From assembly GCF_034259205.1 (NCBI RefSeq), contig NZ_CP139487.1, positions 2,790,001 to 2,854,000 of the forward strand: a DNA stretch of 64,000 bases, in the 5' to 3' direction. Made by a program: the position numbers and the translations under genes. Shown in pieces: positions 8,789-16,606 of the stretch (positions within the stretch are counted from its first letter, which is position 1; each line of letters begins with the position of its first letter). The notes beneath the pieces are model-generated. The model made no database searches. It worked only from the letters and a program-made list of their open reading frames with translations, and was not told the DNA's origin. This DNA comes from Peredibacter starrii. Its GTDB lineage: Bacteria > Bdellovibrionota > Bacteriovoracia > Bacteriovoracales > Bacteriovoracaceae.

Positions 8789-9673
8789 TTACTGCTTATT
8801 AACTTTATCCATTAGAGCATTACGCTTGGCCTGGTCAGCACCTGTATCACGTAGGTCCTGAACATAGTAAGCAAGTGCCCATAGTTCTTCATCAGTCACT
8901 ACGTCTTTCCAACCTGGCATACCTGAACCAGTTACACCGTACATAAGACGTTGAACGATTGAAGGTACGTCCGTGATAGAACGAAGTGAGTGATAAGTGA
9001 AATCTGGTGGAAGAACTTTGTAGTTATACTCACCGTCTTGAACTTTAACCTGATAAATGTCAGAGCCAAGCTCGATCGTTGTACCCATTTCTTTCGCCCA
9101 ACCGTTGATCTCTTCTTTCGTAGCGTAACCACGGTGACACTGAGTACAAGCTGCAGTTACGTGATAAACCTTACGACCTTTTTCGATCGCCTGATGACGA
9201 TAAACTTCGCCGAATGGATCAGCAGGAAGCTCGATTTTAGTTCCAAGAACTTTATCTTTACCTTCCCAAACTGCTGGAGCGAAAGTCTTGATGTACTGGA
9301 TAACAGCATCTAGACGCTCATCCGAGATGTCCCAAGGAAGCATTGCTGTCCCTTTAAGACCGTGACGAATGATACGAGCGAAATCTTCATCATGCGGAAG
9401 TTCGCCGTAAGCAGTCCAAGGGAATTTATAAAGCCCTTGAGTGAAGTCACGTGGAGGTGGAAGAAGACCTTTAGAAGCAGGACCATCACCTTTACCCGAA
9501 GCTCCGTGACACTGAATACAGTATTCAACGTAAGTCGTGTAACCAAGGTTAAGAGTCGAAGCTTTTACCTCTTTGCCGGCAAGAATTTTGCTTTCCTTGA
9601 ACGGCGCTTTCTCTACCACGCACGCAGTAGATAAGAGAGCTACAATTGAAAGTACGATTAGTTTCATCGTCAT
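8789..9673 (-). CDS. Dihaem cytochrome c lipoprotein
   Basis: 294 residues with lipobox LLSTA-C18. The first haem site is C52-I-Q-C55-H56 followed by GASGKGDGPAS, with a probable Met ligand in GTAMLPW. The second is C176-T-Q-C179-H180, with a probable ligand in GSGMPGW. Two class I cytochrome c domains on a membrane-tethered protein fit an electron carrier between a quinol-oxidising complex and the adjacent aa3-type oxidase. Subunit II here lacks a fused haem c domain, so this protein may supply that function. Confidence 0.88.
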   Translation of the reverse strand: MTMKLIVLSIVALLSTACVVEKAPFKESKILAGKEVKASTLNLGYTTYVEYCIQCHGASGKGDGPASKGLLPPPRDFTQGLYKFPWTAYGELPHDEDFARIIRHGLKGTAMLPWDISDERLDAVIQYIKTFAPAVWEGKDKVLGTKIELPADPFGEVYRHQAIEKGRKVYHVTAACTQCHRGYATKEEINGWAKEMGTTIELGSDIYQVKVQDGEYNYKVLPPDFTYHSLRSITDVPSIVQRLMYGVTGSGMPGWKDVVTDEELWALAYYVQDLRDTGADQAKRNALMDKVNKQ

Positions 9674-9679
9674 ATTCCT

Positions 9680-10237
9680 TTATAAAACAAATAACATTAA
9701 ATACATCAGTAACCAGATGACGCCGAGGAAGTGCCAGAACTTACCCACGTTAACGAGCTTTGCTTCTGTTAGTTCTTCAGGCCTTCTGAAAATATAGCGC
9801 CCAAGATATAGAAGAGTCATAAGAGCTACCACGATGTGACCAGCGTGAAGCCATGTGAAACCGTAAACCATCGATGGAACTTGTCCGTTAGAAACCAGGA
9901 TTCCAGATGCAGCAAGTGCGTTCCAAAGAACGTACTGAAGAACCAGGAACAAAATCCCTAAACCGAAAGTCGCCCACCAAAAAGTCTTACGCTTCTCTTC
10001 TTCCTTCTCCATTTTAAAGTATGTGTATGAGCTCAAGGCCATTACTAAAGTACTTAAGAAAGGAAGGAGCTTTGGCATGTTCTCAATCTCGACCGGTGGC
10101 CAAGTTGGAGCATTAAAGCGCGCAAGGAAGTAACCCAGGAACAGAGTTCCAAACAACATACCGAAAGTGATGAGGGTAACCGTCATCGCCACTGTATTTT
10201 GAAAACGTTTGTATTCGTTCGCTGGGTTCTTCATCAT
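9680..10237 (-). CDS. Haem-copper oxidase subunit III (copy next to subunit I)
   Basis: 185 residues with about five membrane helices. GMLFGTLFLGYFLARF, WLHAGHIVVALMTL and the C-terminal VGKFWHFLGVIWLLMYLMLF are subunit III hallmarks. The gene starts 3 nt after the subunit I stop; two adjacent ATG codons are both possible starts. A second, different subunit III gene lies at the head of the locus (15241-15870). Subunit III maintains oxygen and proton uptake in subunit I. Confidence 0.85.
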   Translation of the reverse strand: MMKNPANEYKRFQNTVAMTVTLITFGMLFGTLFLGYFLARFNAPTWPPVEIENMPKLLPFLSTLVMALSSYTYFKMEKEEEKRKTFWWATFGLGILFLVLQYVLWNALAASGILVSNGQVPSMVYGFTWLHAGHIVVALMTLLYLGRYIFRRPEELTEAKLVNVGKFWHFLGVIWLLMYLMLFVL

Positions 10238-10240
10238 AAA

Positions 10241-11977
10241 TTACGCCTTAACTAGTTCCTCAGTCTGATATTGGAAATCACGACCGTCTGGAAGATTTGG
10301 GTTACCAAGCTCGTGCGGTCCACACTTCACATGAGGGATCTCAAGGAAGTTATAGTGAGGCGCTGGAGATGGAATTTGCCATTCAAGTGTTCCTACATTC
10401 CAAGGGTTTGCCGGGGCAGCAGGATAGTTCTTGCTGAACACAGTCTTGAAAAGGTTATAAAGGAAGATGAACTGAGCAAGGCCCATAGCTACTGCTGAGA
10501 AAGTAATGAACTGGTTCACAGGAATTAGCTTGTGCATGAATTCATAAATGAACGGGTTGTAAAGACGACGGTGCATACCGGCCCATCCAACCATCATCAT
10601 ACCCATGAAGATCCCGTTAAGTGGAAGCATTGTTGCCCAGAAGTGAATCTTAGCAAGACGCTCATCCATCATTCTCCCGAACATCTTAGGGAACCAGAAA
10701 TATGTTCCTGCGAAACCACCAAGAAGAACTGAAGCGGCCATTGTGTAGTGGAAGTGACCAACTACGAAGTATGTATCGTGTAAGTAAAGGTCGATTGAAG
10801 TCGAAGCAAGGTATAGACCTGTAAGACCACCAAGACCGAATACGAATACTACGCCAAGGGCGAAAAGCATTGGAGAATCAAAACGGATCGATCCTTTCCA
10901 AAGAGTTCCAAGCCAGTTAGCGAAGAAGATCGCGGACGGGATTGAAATTAACATGGTCAAGGTCATGAATGACTGAGTCAGAAGTGGAGACATCTGAGTC
11001 GTGTACATGTGGTGACCGTAAACCACTGTTGAAAGAATAGTGATCGCTGAAAGAGAAAGAGCTGTCATTTTGTAACCGAAAGCTGGCTTTCTAGAGAAGA
11101 AAGCAAGGATATCAGAAACAAGACCCCAAGCTGGAAGAATCAGAATGTACACTTCAGGGTGACCGAAGATCCAGAACACGTGTTGGAAAAGGATCGGATC
11201 GCCCTTACCAGATGTAGCAGCTGCACCGGCAAGGAAGAAAGTTGTACCGAATACACGGTCAAAAGTAAGAAGAAGAAGACCAGCACCTAGAACCGGAACG
11301 AAGATTGCGTTCAGGATAGCTGTTAGCCAAAGACCCCAGATTGTAAGAGGCATTTTGAAGTAGCCCATACCAGGAGCACGAAGTGTGATTACAGTTGTGA
11401 TGTAGTTCACAGCACCCATAGTAGAAGAAACACCAAATAAGAAGAGAGACAATAACCACAATGTCTGACCAACGCCTGGCTGACCAAGGTTAGTAGATAG
11501 AGTTGGGTAAGATGTCCAACCACCCGCTGCAGCTCCTAGAGGTAAGCAAAGTGAGCCAAGAAGGAGAACCCCAGAGGCCATAGCAAACCAGAAAGAAAGC
11601 ATGTTCAGAGTTGGGAAAATCATATCTCGCGCACCAATCAGGAGCGGGATACAGAAGTTACCAAGGAATCCGGTCAGGATCGGTGTAATCGCGAAGAAGA
11701 TCATGATCGTACCGTGCATTGTGAAAAGCATCGCGTACGTATCAGGAGGAACGACTCCGTTAGTATGAGGGAAAAGAAGGTTACCAATAACTGGGAATGG
11801 TACACCCGGGTAAGCAAGAGTCCAACGGATGAGAAGGGCCATAAGACCACCCACCATCAGGAAGAAGATACCGTACCAAAGGAATTGTTTACCAATTACT
11901 TTATGGTCATAAGATACAATGTACTTTGACCAGAACGACGTTGGAGCGTCGTGAATGTGTTGTTCAACGAAAGCCAT
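10241..11977 (-). CDS. ctaD: Cytochrome c oxidase subunit I
   Basis: 578 residues, about twelve membrane helices. The CuB-His and cross-linked Tyr motif GHPEVYILILP is present with its Glu, as in type A oxidases. HHMYT gives the other two CuB His, and HDTYFVVGHFHYTM carries the haem a3 and haem a ligands. MHGTIMIFF in helix II carries the first haem a His. This is the catalytic subunit of an aa3-type oxidase in the inner membrane. Its ATG overlaps the subunit II stop by 1 nt (TAATG). Confidence 0.97.
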   Translation of the reverse strand: MAFVEQHIHDAPTSFWSKYIVSYDHKVIGKQFLWYGIFFLMVGGLMALLIRWTLAYPGVPFPVIGNLLFPHTNGVVPPDTYAMLFTMHGTIMIFFAITPILTGFLGNFCIPLLIGARDMIFPTLNMLSFWFAMASGVLLLGSLCLPLGAAAGGWTSYPTLSTNLGQPGVGQTLWLLSLFLFGVSSTMGAVNYITTVITLRAPGMGYFKMPLTIWGLWLTAILNAIFVPVLGAGLLLLTFDRVFGTTFFLAGAAATSGKGDPILFQHVFWIFGHPEVYILILPAWGLVSDILAFFSRKPAFGYKMTALSLSAITILSTVVYGHHMYTTQMSPLLTQSFMTLTMLISIPSAIFFANWLGTLWKGSIRFDSPMLFALGVVFVFGLGGLTGLYLASTSIDLYLHDTYFVVGHFHYTMAASVLLGGFAGTYFWFPKMFGRMMDERLAKIHFWATMLPLNGIFMGMMMVGWAGMHRRLYNPFIYEFMHKLIPVNQFITFSAVAMGLAQFIFLYNLFKTVFSKNYPAAPANPWNVGTLEWQIPSPAPHYNFLEIPHVKCGPHELGNPNLPDGRDFQYQTEELVKA

Positions 11978-12810
11978 TATTTACTCCCCCACTGCCAACC
12001 CCAACGAAGATCCATGTTCTCCGTATCGTTAGTAGCGATTGCACGTTCTTGAGATTCATTTGTCCAGCGCTCGTAGTCTTCAGCCGAAAGAACAGTTAGC
12101 TGAGCTTTCATCAGATAGTGGTGGTTACCGCACATCTCTGCACAAGCGATTTCGAATTTACCTGTTTTGTTTGTATCAAACCAAAGCTTCGCGAAACGAC
12201 CAGGGATCGCATCGGCCTTGATTCTTGCGTTCGGAAGGTAGAAAGCATGGATCACATCTTTCGATGTCATCTGGATCATTACTTTTTTACCAACTGGAAC
12301 AACTAGGTTGTTAAGTTCAACAACGTCATCCGCTGTATTGAACTCGCCATCCTTACCAGCATGACGGAAGTTCCATGCCCATTGCTGGGCCAGTACTTGA
12401 ACCTTGATTGTATCAGGATCATTTTCTGGGAAGTTCCAGAACACTTCTTTTAAGTCACGAGTAGAAACTTTCGTGATCACCATATCTACTGAAAGGAATA
12501 CTCCTAGACCGATAGCGGCCGTAAGTAGAAGGTGCTTCTTTTCATTACCGTGAGTGTAAAGCGGTTTTGCGTGACGCTTTTTCGAGTAAAGAAAAGAGAA
12601 ACCGAAAATACCAAAACACACGAGAGCGAACCAAAAAATGTTCACGTACGTAGTGTAGAAGAATAGCCACTCAATTAAGTGACCCGTACTAGAGATGTCT
12701 TCCGGTGGACTGATACGCTGCCAGAAACCCATAGACTCTTCGGCTTTAACGATGAGTTCGGTCCCTGTTGCGATCATACCGATCAGACGTTCAGAAAATG
12801 AAATGTCCAT
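11977..12810 (-). CDS. ctaC: Cytochrome c oxidase subunit II
   Basis: 277 residues with two membrane helices (~50-75 and ~95-113) and a periplasmic cupredoxin domain. The CuA ligands are visible as H188 (DVIHAFYLP), C223, E225, C227, H231 and M234 (CAEMCGNHHYLM). There is no C-terminal CxxCH, so it is not a caa3-type fused subunit. It accepts electrons from cytochrome c. A 100-nt gap separates it from the CtaA-CtaB gene upstream, long enough for a secondary promoter, though none is convincing. Confidence 0.97.
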   Translation of the reverse strand: MDISFSERLIGMIATGTELIVKAEESMGFWQRISPPEDISSTGHLIEWLFFYTTYVNIFWFALVCFGIFGFSFLYSKKRHAKPLYTHGNEKKHLLLTAAIGLGVFLSVDMVITKVSTRDLKEVFWNFPENDPDTIKVQVLAQQWAWNFRHAGKDGEFNTADDVVELNNLVVPVGKKVMIQMTSKDVIHAFYLPNARIKADAIPGRFAKLWFDTNKTGKFEIACAEMCGNHHYLMKAQLTVLSAEDYERWTNESQERAIATNDTENMDLRWGWQWGSK

Positions 12811-12910
12811 CTCACAACATCCTGAGAAAAGATTAATAAAAGAAATAGAGTTTAACGTGTTGAATTGTAACTTAATTTGTAGGGTTCATCTACCCTTAAA
12901 ACCATAAAAA

Positions 12911-14626
12911 TTAGCGAAGGATAAGAAGGACTCCGAGGAGTAGTGGTAGATGGAAAAGTGTTGCGAAAAAGTAGCTTCTCGCCCACTCGTTAAAGCTTTG
13001 TTCATCTTTGGCTTTCCATCCGGTGATGGCGAATCCTAAAAGTATGATCCCGATCATTAATGCGGCCCAAAAATAACTTTGCCCACGCCAATCACTGAAG
13101 GCAGGGATCATTCCGTAGAGCATAAGGATCAAGCTATAAATAAAAATGTTCGTTCGTAAAAATTCTTTCGAATGAGTCTGGGCAAAGGTCAGGAAGTGAG
13201 CATTTCCGTATTCATTCTTCCGATAGAGACTGATCGCCATGAAATGCGGAATTTGCCACAGAAACAAAAGTCCAAATAAGTAGAGACCAGGCCCACTGAC
13301 TGAATTTGTCACAGTGGTCCAACCCATTAAAGTTGGAAGAGCTCCAGGTACAGCACCAACATAAAGCGCGTACGGAGTTTTGGTTTTCATTGGCGTATAG
13401 ATATAGATGTATGACAAGGCCGAAAATAGGCCTAAAAAAGCCGTTAATGGATTAGCGCTCCATATTAAAACCAGAGTTCCAAAAACGATTAATCCCCAAC
13501 CCCAGTAAAGGGCCACTGCGGGCGAAAGTCGGCCGGCCGGAAGAGGCCTGTCTTTGGTTCTTTCCATCAAAGCATCCAGATCTTTTTCGAGATAGCAGTT
13601 GATCGATAAACTTCCTGCGGCCTGAAGCCAGATACTAATCAAAGAAATGAAAAGAAGAATGAGATTCATCTGAATCGGAGCAAGAAACACCCCTACTAAG
13701 AGAGTCACCACCACTAGAACTGTGAGTTTTGGTTTAAAGAGATCCATTAAATCATTCAGATAAGTCGGAACAGCTTTTCCAAAAAAATGAAATTCATAAC
13801 GACGAAGACGAACAATTAAAAAGAGCAAAACACAGAATGAAAAAAGGGCCGTGGTAAAATGATACACAATCATTTCCCGACTGGCAGAGCGACCCATTTG
13901 AAGTCCCAATAGTAATTGAGTGACCATCAAACCAAGTCCCACGATGGCAGACCATTTCCACTTTGGAAGATTTTTAATCAGATAACTAAAAACAAAAAGT
14001 CCGGTGATGGTAGTCACGACTCCGAGAACCCGATGCATGATCGAAAGGCTTCCGGCATAAGGAATAGTGGACTGAAGTTTCCAGCACTCCCAAAATTCCA
14101 TCGTCGACTCACACTGAGCTAATAGAGATGATTTTCTGAGAATTCCACCCAGGAAAAATTGCACGACCAATAAGAAGAGAAAGAAGCCCACTACATCTTT
14201 GATTTTTGGGTTCCACTTGCTCTTTAAACTTTCGTCGTATTCGAGATGGTGAGTACCTTCGAGCGAAGATAAGAATAGAAGAGAGAAAACCAAGTGAAGG
14301 ATCGTCGTGATCGTTGGCAGTTTATAAGCGAAAGTCGCCCAACCAAGAAGTGACTGAAGAATAATCAGAAATAAAGGTAGAAGTGCCTTCACTTTTAATT
14401 CTTTAAAACGAACAAAGGCCCACACGATACTTCCGATTCCCATAATTCCCGCCAGAAAACGGTGAAGGGATTCATAGAAGGCCGGACTCATCATTTGGGG
14501 GAGAAATTCTCCATAACAGAGAGGCCAATCAGGGCAAACCAGAGCAGTTTTTAAGACCTGTAATTGAGCACCAACTAAAAGAAGACAGATCGTTCCGAGA
14601 TAAAGGACGTAATAGAGAATGTTCAT
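12911..14626 (-). CDS. Fused haem A synthase (CtaA/COX15) and haem O synthase (CtaB/CyoE)
   Basis: 571 residues from ATG 14626, which overlaps the DUF420 stop by 4 nt (ATGA). A longer reading from 14686 would overlap that gene by 64 nt and is rejected. The N-terminal ~280 residues are CtaA-like: C-x5-C in CPDWPLC, E-x-x-H-R in ESLHRFLAG, and three further membrane His (ILHLVF, IMHRVLG, VYHFTTALF). The C-terminal ~290 residues are protoheme farnesyltransferase: FKPKLTVLVV, then NCYLEKDLDALMERTKDRP with the Asp-rich prenyl-diphosphate site, then IPHFMAISL. Such a fusion would make haem O and hydroxylate it to haem A in one polypeptide beside the oxidase genes. Confidence 0.92.
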   Translation of the reverse strand: MNILYYVLYLGTICLLLVGAQLQVLKTALVCPDWPLCYGEFLPQMMSPAFYESLHRFLAGIMGIGSIVWAFVRFKELKVKALLPLFLIILQSLLGWATFAYKLPTITTILHLVFSLLFLSSLEGTHHLEYDESLKSKWNPKIKDVVGFFLFLLVVQFFLGGILRKSSLLAQCESTMEFWECWKLQSTIPYAGSLSIMHRVLGVVTTITGLFVFSYLIKNLPKWKWSAIVGLGLMVTQLLLGLQMGRSASREMIVYHFTTALFSFCVLLFLIVRLRRYEFHFFGKAVPTYLNDLMDLFKPKLTVLVVVTLLVGVFLAPIQMNLILLFISLISIWLQAAGSLSINCYLEKDLDALMERTKDRPLPAGRLSPAVALYWGWGLIVFGTLVLIWSANPLTAFLGLFSALSYIYIYTPMKTKTPYALYVGAVPGALPTLMGWTTVTNSVSGPGLYLFGLLFLWQIPHFMAISLYRKNEYGNAHFLTFAQTHSKEFLRTNIFIYSLILMLYGMIPAFSDWRGQSYFWAALMIGIILLGFAITGWKAKDEQSFNEWARSYFFATLFHLPLLLGVLLILR

Positions 14627-15042
14627 GCGAACCAGTGATAGAGCATGAAATAAACTATCACTCCAGTCACTGAAACATACATCCAAATGGGAAATGTAAT
14701 TTTGGCGATCTTTTTATGACTCTCCCACTCCTCTCTGAAAGCGTGCCAGAAAGTTTTAAGAATCATCGGCACCATGACGGCCGCGAGGATAATGTGTGGG
14801 AAAAGGATCAGGAAATAAACCGTCTTAATCCAACCAAGGTCCGGGAACTTTTTCGACGGAACATGATAGTGATAGATCAGGTAGCTTGTTAGGAAAGCGG
14901 CCGAAACAACCAGGGCCGAAAACATCAACTTCTTATGCAGTTCTCTCTTACCTTGTTTGATTGCAATGTAACCAATTAAGAGAAGAACACCTGCGATGGT
15001 GTTTAGAAAGGCATTAAGGCTGGGCAGATCCTGAACTGTCAT
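14623..15042 (-). CDS. DUF420 membrane protein (YozB/CtaM-like)
   Basis: 139 residues with four membrane helices. Conserved histidines typical of DUF420 are present in LIYHYHVPSK and LFPHIILA. DUF420 members occur in oxidase loci, and the staphylococcal member CtaM is needed for aa3 oxidase activity. The gene overlaps the upstream small CPYC gene by 29 nt and the CtaA-CtaB gene by 4 nt, so all three are coupled in translation. Confidence 0.82.
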   Translation of the reverse strand: MTVQDLPSLNAFLNTIAGVLLLIGYIAIKQGKRELHKKLMFSALVVSAAFLTSYLIYHYHVPSKKFPDLGWIKTVYFLILFPHIILAAVMVPMILKTFWHAFREEWESHKKIAKITFPIWMYVSVTGVIVYFMLYHWFA

Positions 15043-15241
15043 GAGCTTCTTTCAAAGCGCGCTGCTTTTTAATCAAACGGTAGATAATAAAGTAAGGAAT
15101 ATAGATCGCGAGAATGAATAAGGCCAGAATCAGTGTCGTATTTGAGTCCTTCCCGCCTTGCGTACTGCCAGCGCAGTACGGACAAGCGAGAAGGTCTGAA
15201 ACGAAGAAAAGGCTAAAGAAAAATACGAGTGTTTTATTCAT
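15014..15241 (-). CDS. Small exported CPYC-motif membrane protein in the oxidase locus
   Basis: 75 residues: a signal peptide ending near ...SDLLA, immediately followed by CPYCAGSTQGG, then a single membrane helix (~36-57) and a basic tail. The C-P-Y-C motif right after the predicted cleavage site would face the periplasm. It has no family that I recognise. Its position between subunit III and DUF420 suggests a role in copper handling or disulphide chemistry during oxidase assembly; that is inference. Its start overlaps the subunit III stop by 1 nt. Confidence 0.75.
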   Translation of the reverse strand: MNKTLVFFFSLFFVSDLLACPYCAGSTQGGKDSNTTLILALFILAIYIPYFIIYRLIKKQRALKEAHDSSGSAQP

Positions 15242-15870
15242 TATAAAAGGTAAACGAAAGTGAACACTAGAATCCAGACTAGATCTACGAAGTGCCAGAA
15301 CAAGCCTAGGATCTCAAGACGGTTGTAATCACCGTTGTCGTAGTTACCCTTACGAGCATTTAAGTATTCACAGATTAAGTAACCAACACCTGTTGCCACG
15401 TGAAGACCGTGGAAACCTGTGATGAGATAGAATGTAGAACCAAATAATGAAGTACCGTGCTTGAAGCTGTTAAGAGTAATGCCCTGGTGAACCAAGTGAG
15501 TGTACTCATAGGCCTGGATACCAAGGAAGATTGCTCCACCACAGATAGTAACTAGTAGCCAGTTTAGCATTGCTTGACGGTTACGTGCTTTACAAGCGTC
15601 AATGGCAAGAACCATAGAAACTGATGAACAGATTAGAAGGAACGTAGCGATACCTGAAAGGAAGATACCAAGGTGTTCAGCAGGATTCGGCCACTCTAGT
15701 TTAGAACGAAGAACTGCGTAAGCAATTAGGAAACCAGAGAACGACATACCGTCGGTCACTAGGAAAATCCACATTCCAAGTTTACCAGGAGTCGCTTTTC
15801 CGAATTGAGGATCAACGCCACCGATTAGAGGGTTAGAAGGATGATGAGCATCATGTGCATGACCGGCCAT
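15241..15870 (-). CDS. ctaE: Cytochrome c oxidase subunit III (first gene of the locus)
   Basis: 209 residues with about five membrane helices. LGMWIFLVTDGMSFSGFLIAY, ITGFHGLHVATGVGYLI and LFWHFVDLVWILVFTFVYLL are subunit III signatures. A His-rich N-terminus (GHAHDAHHP) precedes the first helix. A GGAGTG ribosome-binding site lies 7-8 nt before the ATG, and a good promoter lies ~45 nt upstream. It differs clearly from the second subunit III gene at 9680-10237, so these are ancient paralogues, not a recent duplication. Confidence 0.93.
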   Translation of the reverse strand: MAGHAHDAHHPSNPLIGGVDPQFGKATPGKLGMWIFLVTDGMSFSGFLIAYAVLRSKLEWPNPAEHLGIFLSGIATFLLICSSVSMVLAIDACKARNRQAMLNWLLVTICGGAIFLGIQAYEYTHLVHQGITLNSFKHGTSLFGSTFYLITGFHGLHVATGVGYLICEYLNARKGNYDNGDYNRLEILGLFWHFVDLVWILVFTFVYLL

Positions 15871-15915
15871 AAGCGAACACTCCGAGAAATAAAAAAAGAT
15901 AATAAATTTGTCGTC

Positions 15916-15944
15916 ATTGTACCGAAGTCAGTTACGAACCGCAA
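15916..15944 (-). promoter_or_regulatory. Promoter of the oxidase locus
   Basis: TTGCGG, a 17-nt spacer and TACAAT (5/6 of the -10 consensus) read towards ctaE. The predicted start of transcription is about 40 nt before the ATG. Confidence 0.55.
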
Positions 15945-16042
15945 CCTTAAGACCAAAGAAGAATTTGAAATTATTCACGAACGACTAATTGCGACAAGTA
16001 ATTTGCGAGCTGGGCCAAACAAAAACTGCTCTTAATCATCTT

Positions 16043-16072
16043 TCTAAAAAACAAATGGCCCTGAAAAGGGCC
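16043..16072 (-). terminator. Terminator of the RRM gene
   Basis: On the minus strand GGCCCT-TTTC-AGGGCC is followed by ATTTGTTTTTT. It lies 9 nt past the stop of the RRM protein. Confidence 0.75.
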
Positions 16073-16080
16073 CTTTATCA

Positions 16081-16416
16081 TTACTCGCGATTAAAATTTC
16101 TTCCGCCACCGCGTGAAAAGCCGCCTTCACGGTTTCCACCGAAACGATTACCGCCGGCCGGTCTTTCCGGACGAGGGTTGGCCTCAGTCACGCGTAAAGC
16201 ACGTCCACCTACTTCTTGACCGTTTAAGGCCTCGATAGCAGCTGTTCCAAGTTCATCAGTGGCCATTTCAACAAAAGCGAAACCTTTAGAGCGGCCAGTC
16301 TCTTGATCCATGATGACTTTTGCAGACACCACTTCTCCGACTTTTCTGAAAACTTCTTCTAATTCCTGTGATCTTAGAGAATACGAGAGATTACCAACAT
16401 AGAGTCTTTTACCCAT
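16081..16416 (-). CDS. Glycine-rich RRM-family RNA-binding protein
   Basis: 111 residues. One RRM occupies 1-78, with RNP2 LYVGNL (5-10) and RNP1 KGFAFVEM (44-51). The tail from ~82 is rich in Gly, Arg and Asn (GGNRFGGNREGG). Bacterial single-RRM proteins of this type bind single-stranded RNA; some are cold-induced. It has a strong ribosome-binding site (AGGAGG), its own terminator, and no operon partner. Confidence 0.95.
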   Translation of the reverse strand: MGKRLYVGNLSYSLRSQELEEVFRKVGEVVSAKVIMDQETGRSKGFAFVEMATDELGTAAIEALNGQEVGGRALRVTEANPRPERPAGGNRFGGNREGGFSRGGGRNFNRE

Positions 16417-16606
16417 AAAAACGTCCTCCTTCAGAACGCAAAGCTAAACAATGCATACATTCATGCCAGAGAGTTCTTGTGAAGGGTGGAGCAAAAGACA
16501 AAACCTTAACTTGTGACTCACGGTGAAAGTAGGCCAAAGTAACTGTCTTATTATATATTCCCCACAGACTGATTTCTACTGGAAATGAAATATAGCGGAG
16601 TGTCGA

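Noticed and set aside
14627-14686. Twenty extra N-terminal residues on the CtaA-CtaB fusion
   Set aside because: They would overlap the DUF420 gene by 64 nt; the ATGA overlap at 14626 and the membrane-helix start fit better.
16440-16480. Sigma-54-like TGGCATGAATGTATGC before the RRM gene
   Set aside because: The GG-to-GC spacing is one base too long, and spacing is strict for RpoN promoters.
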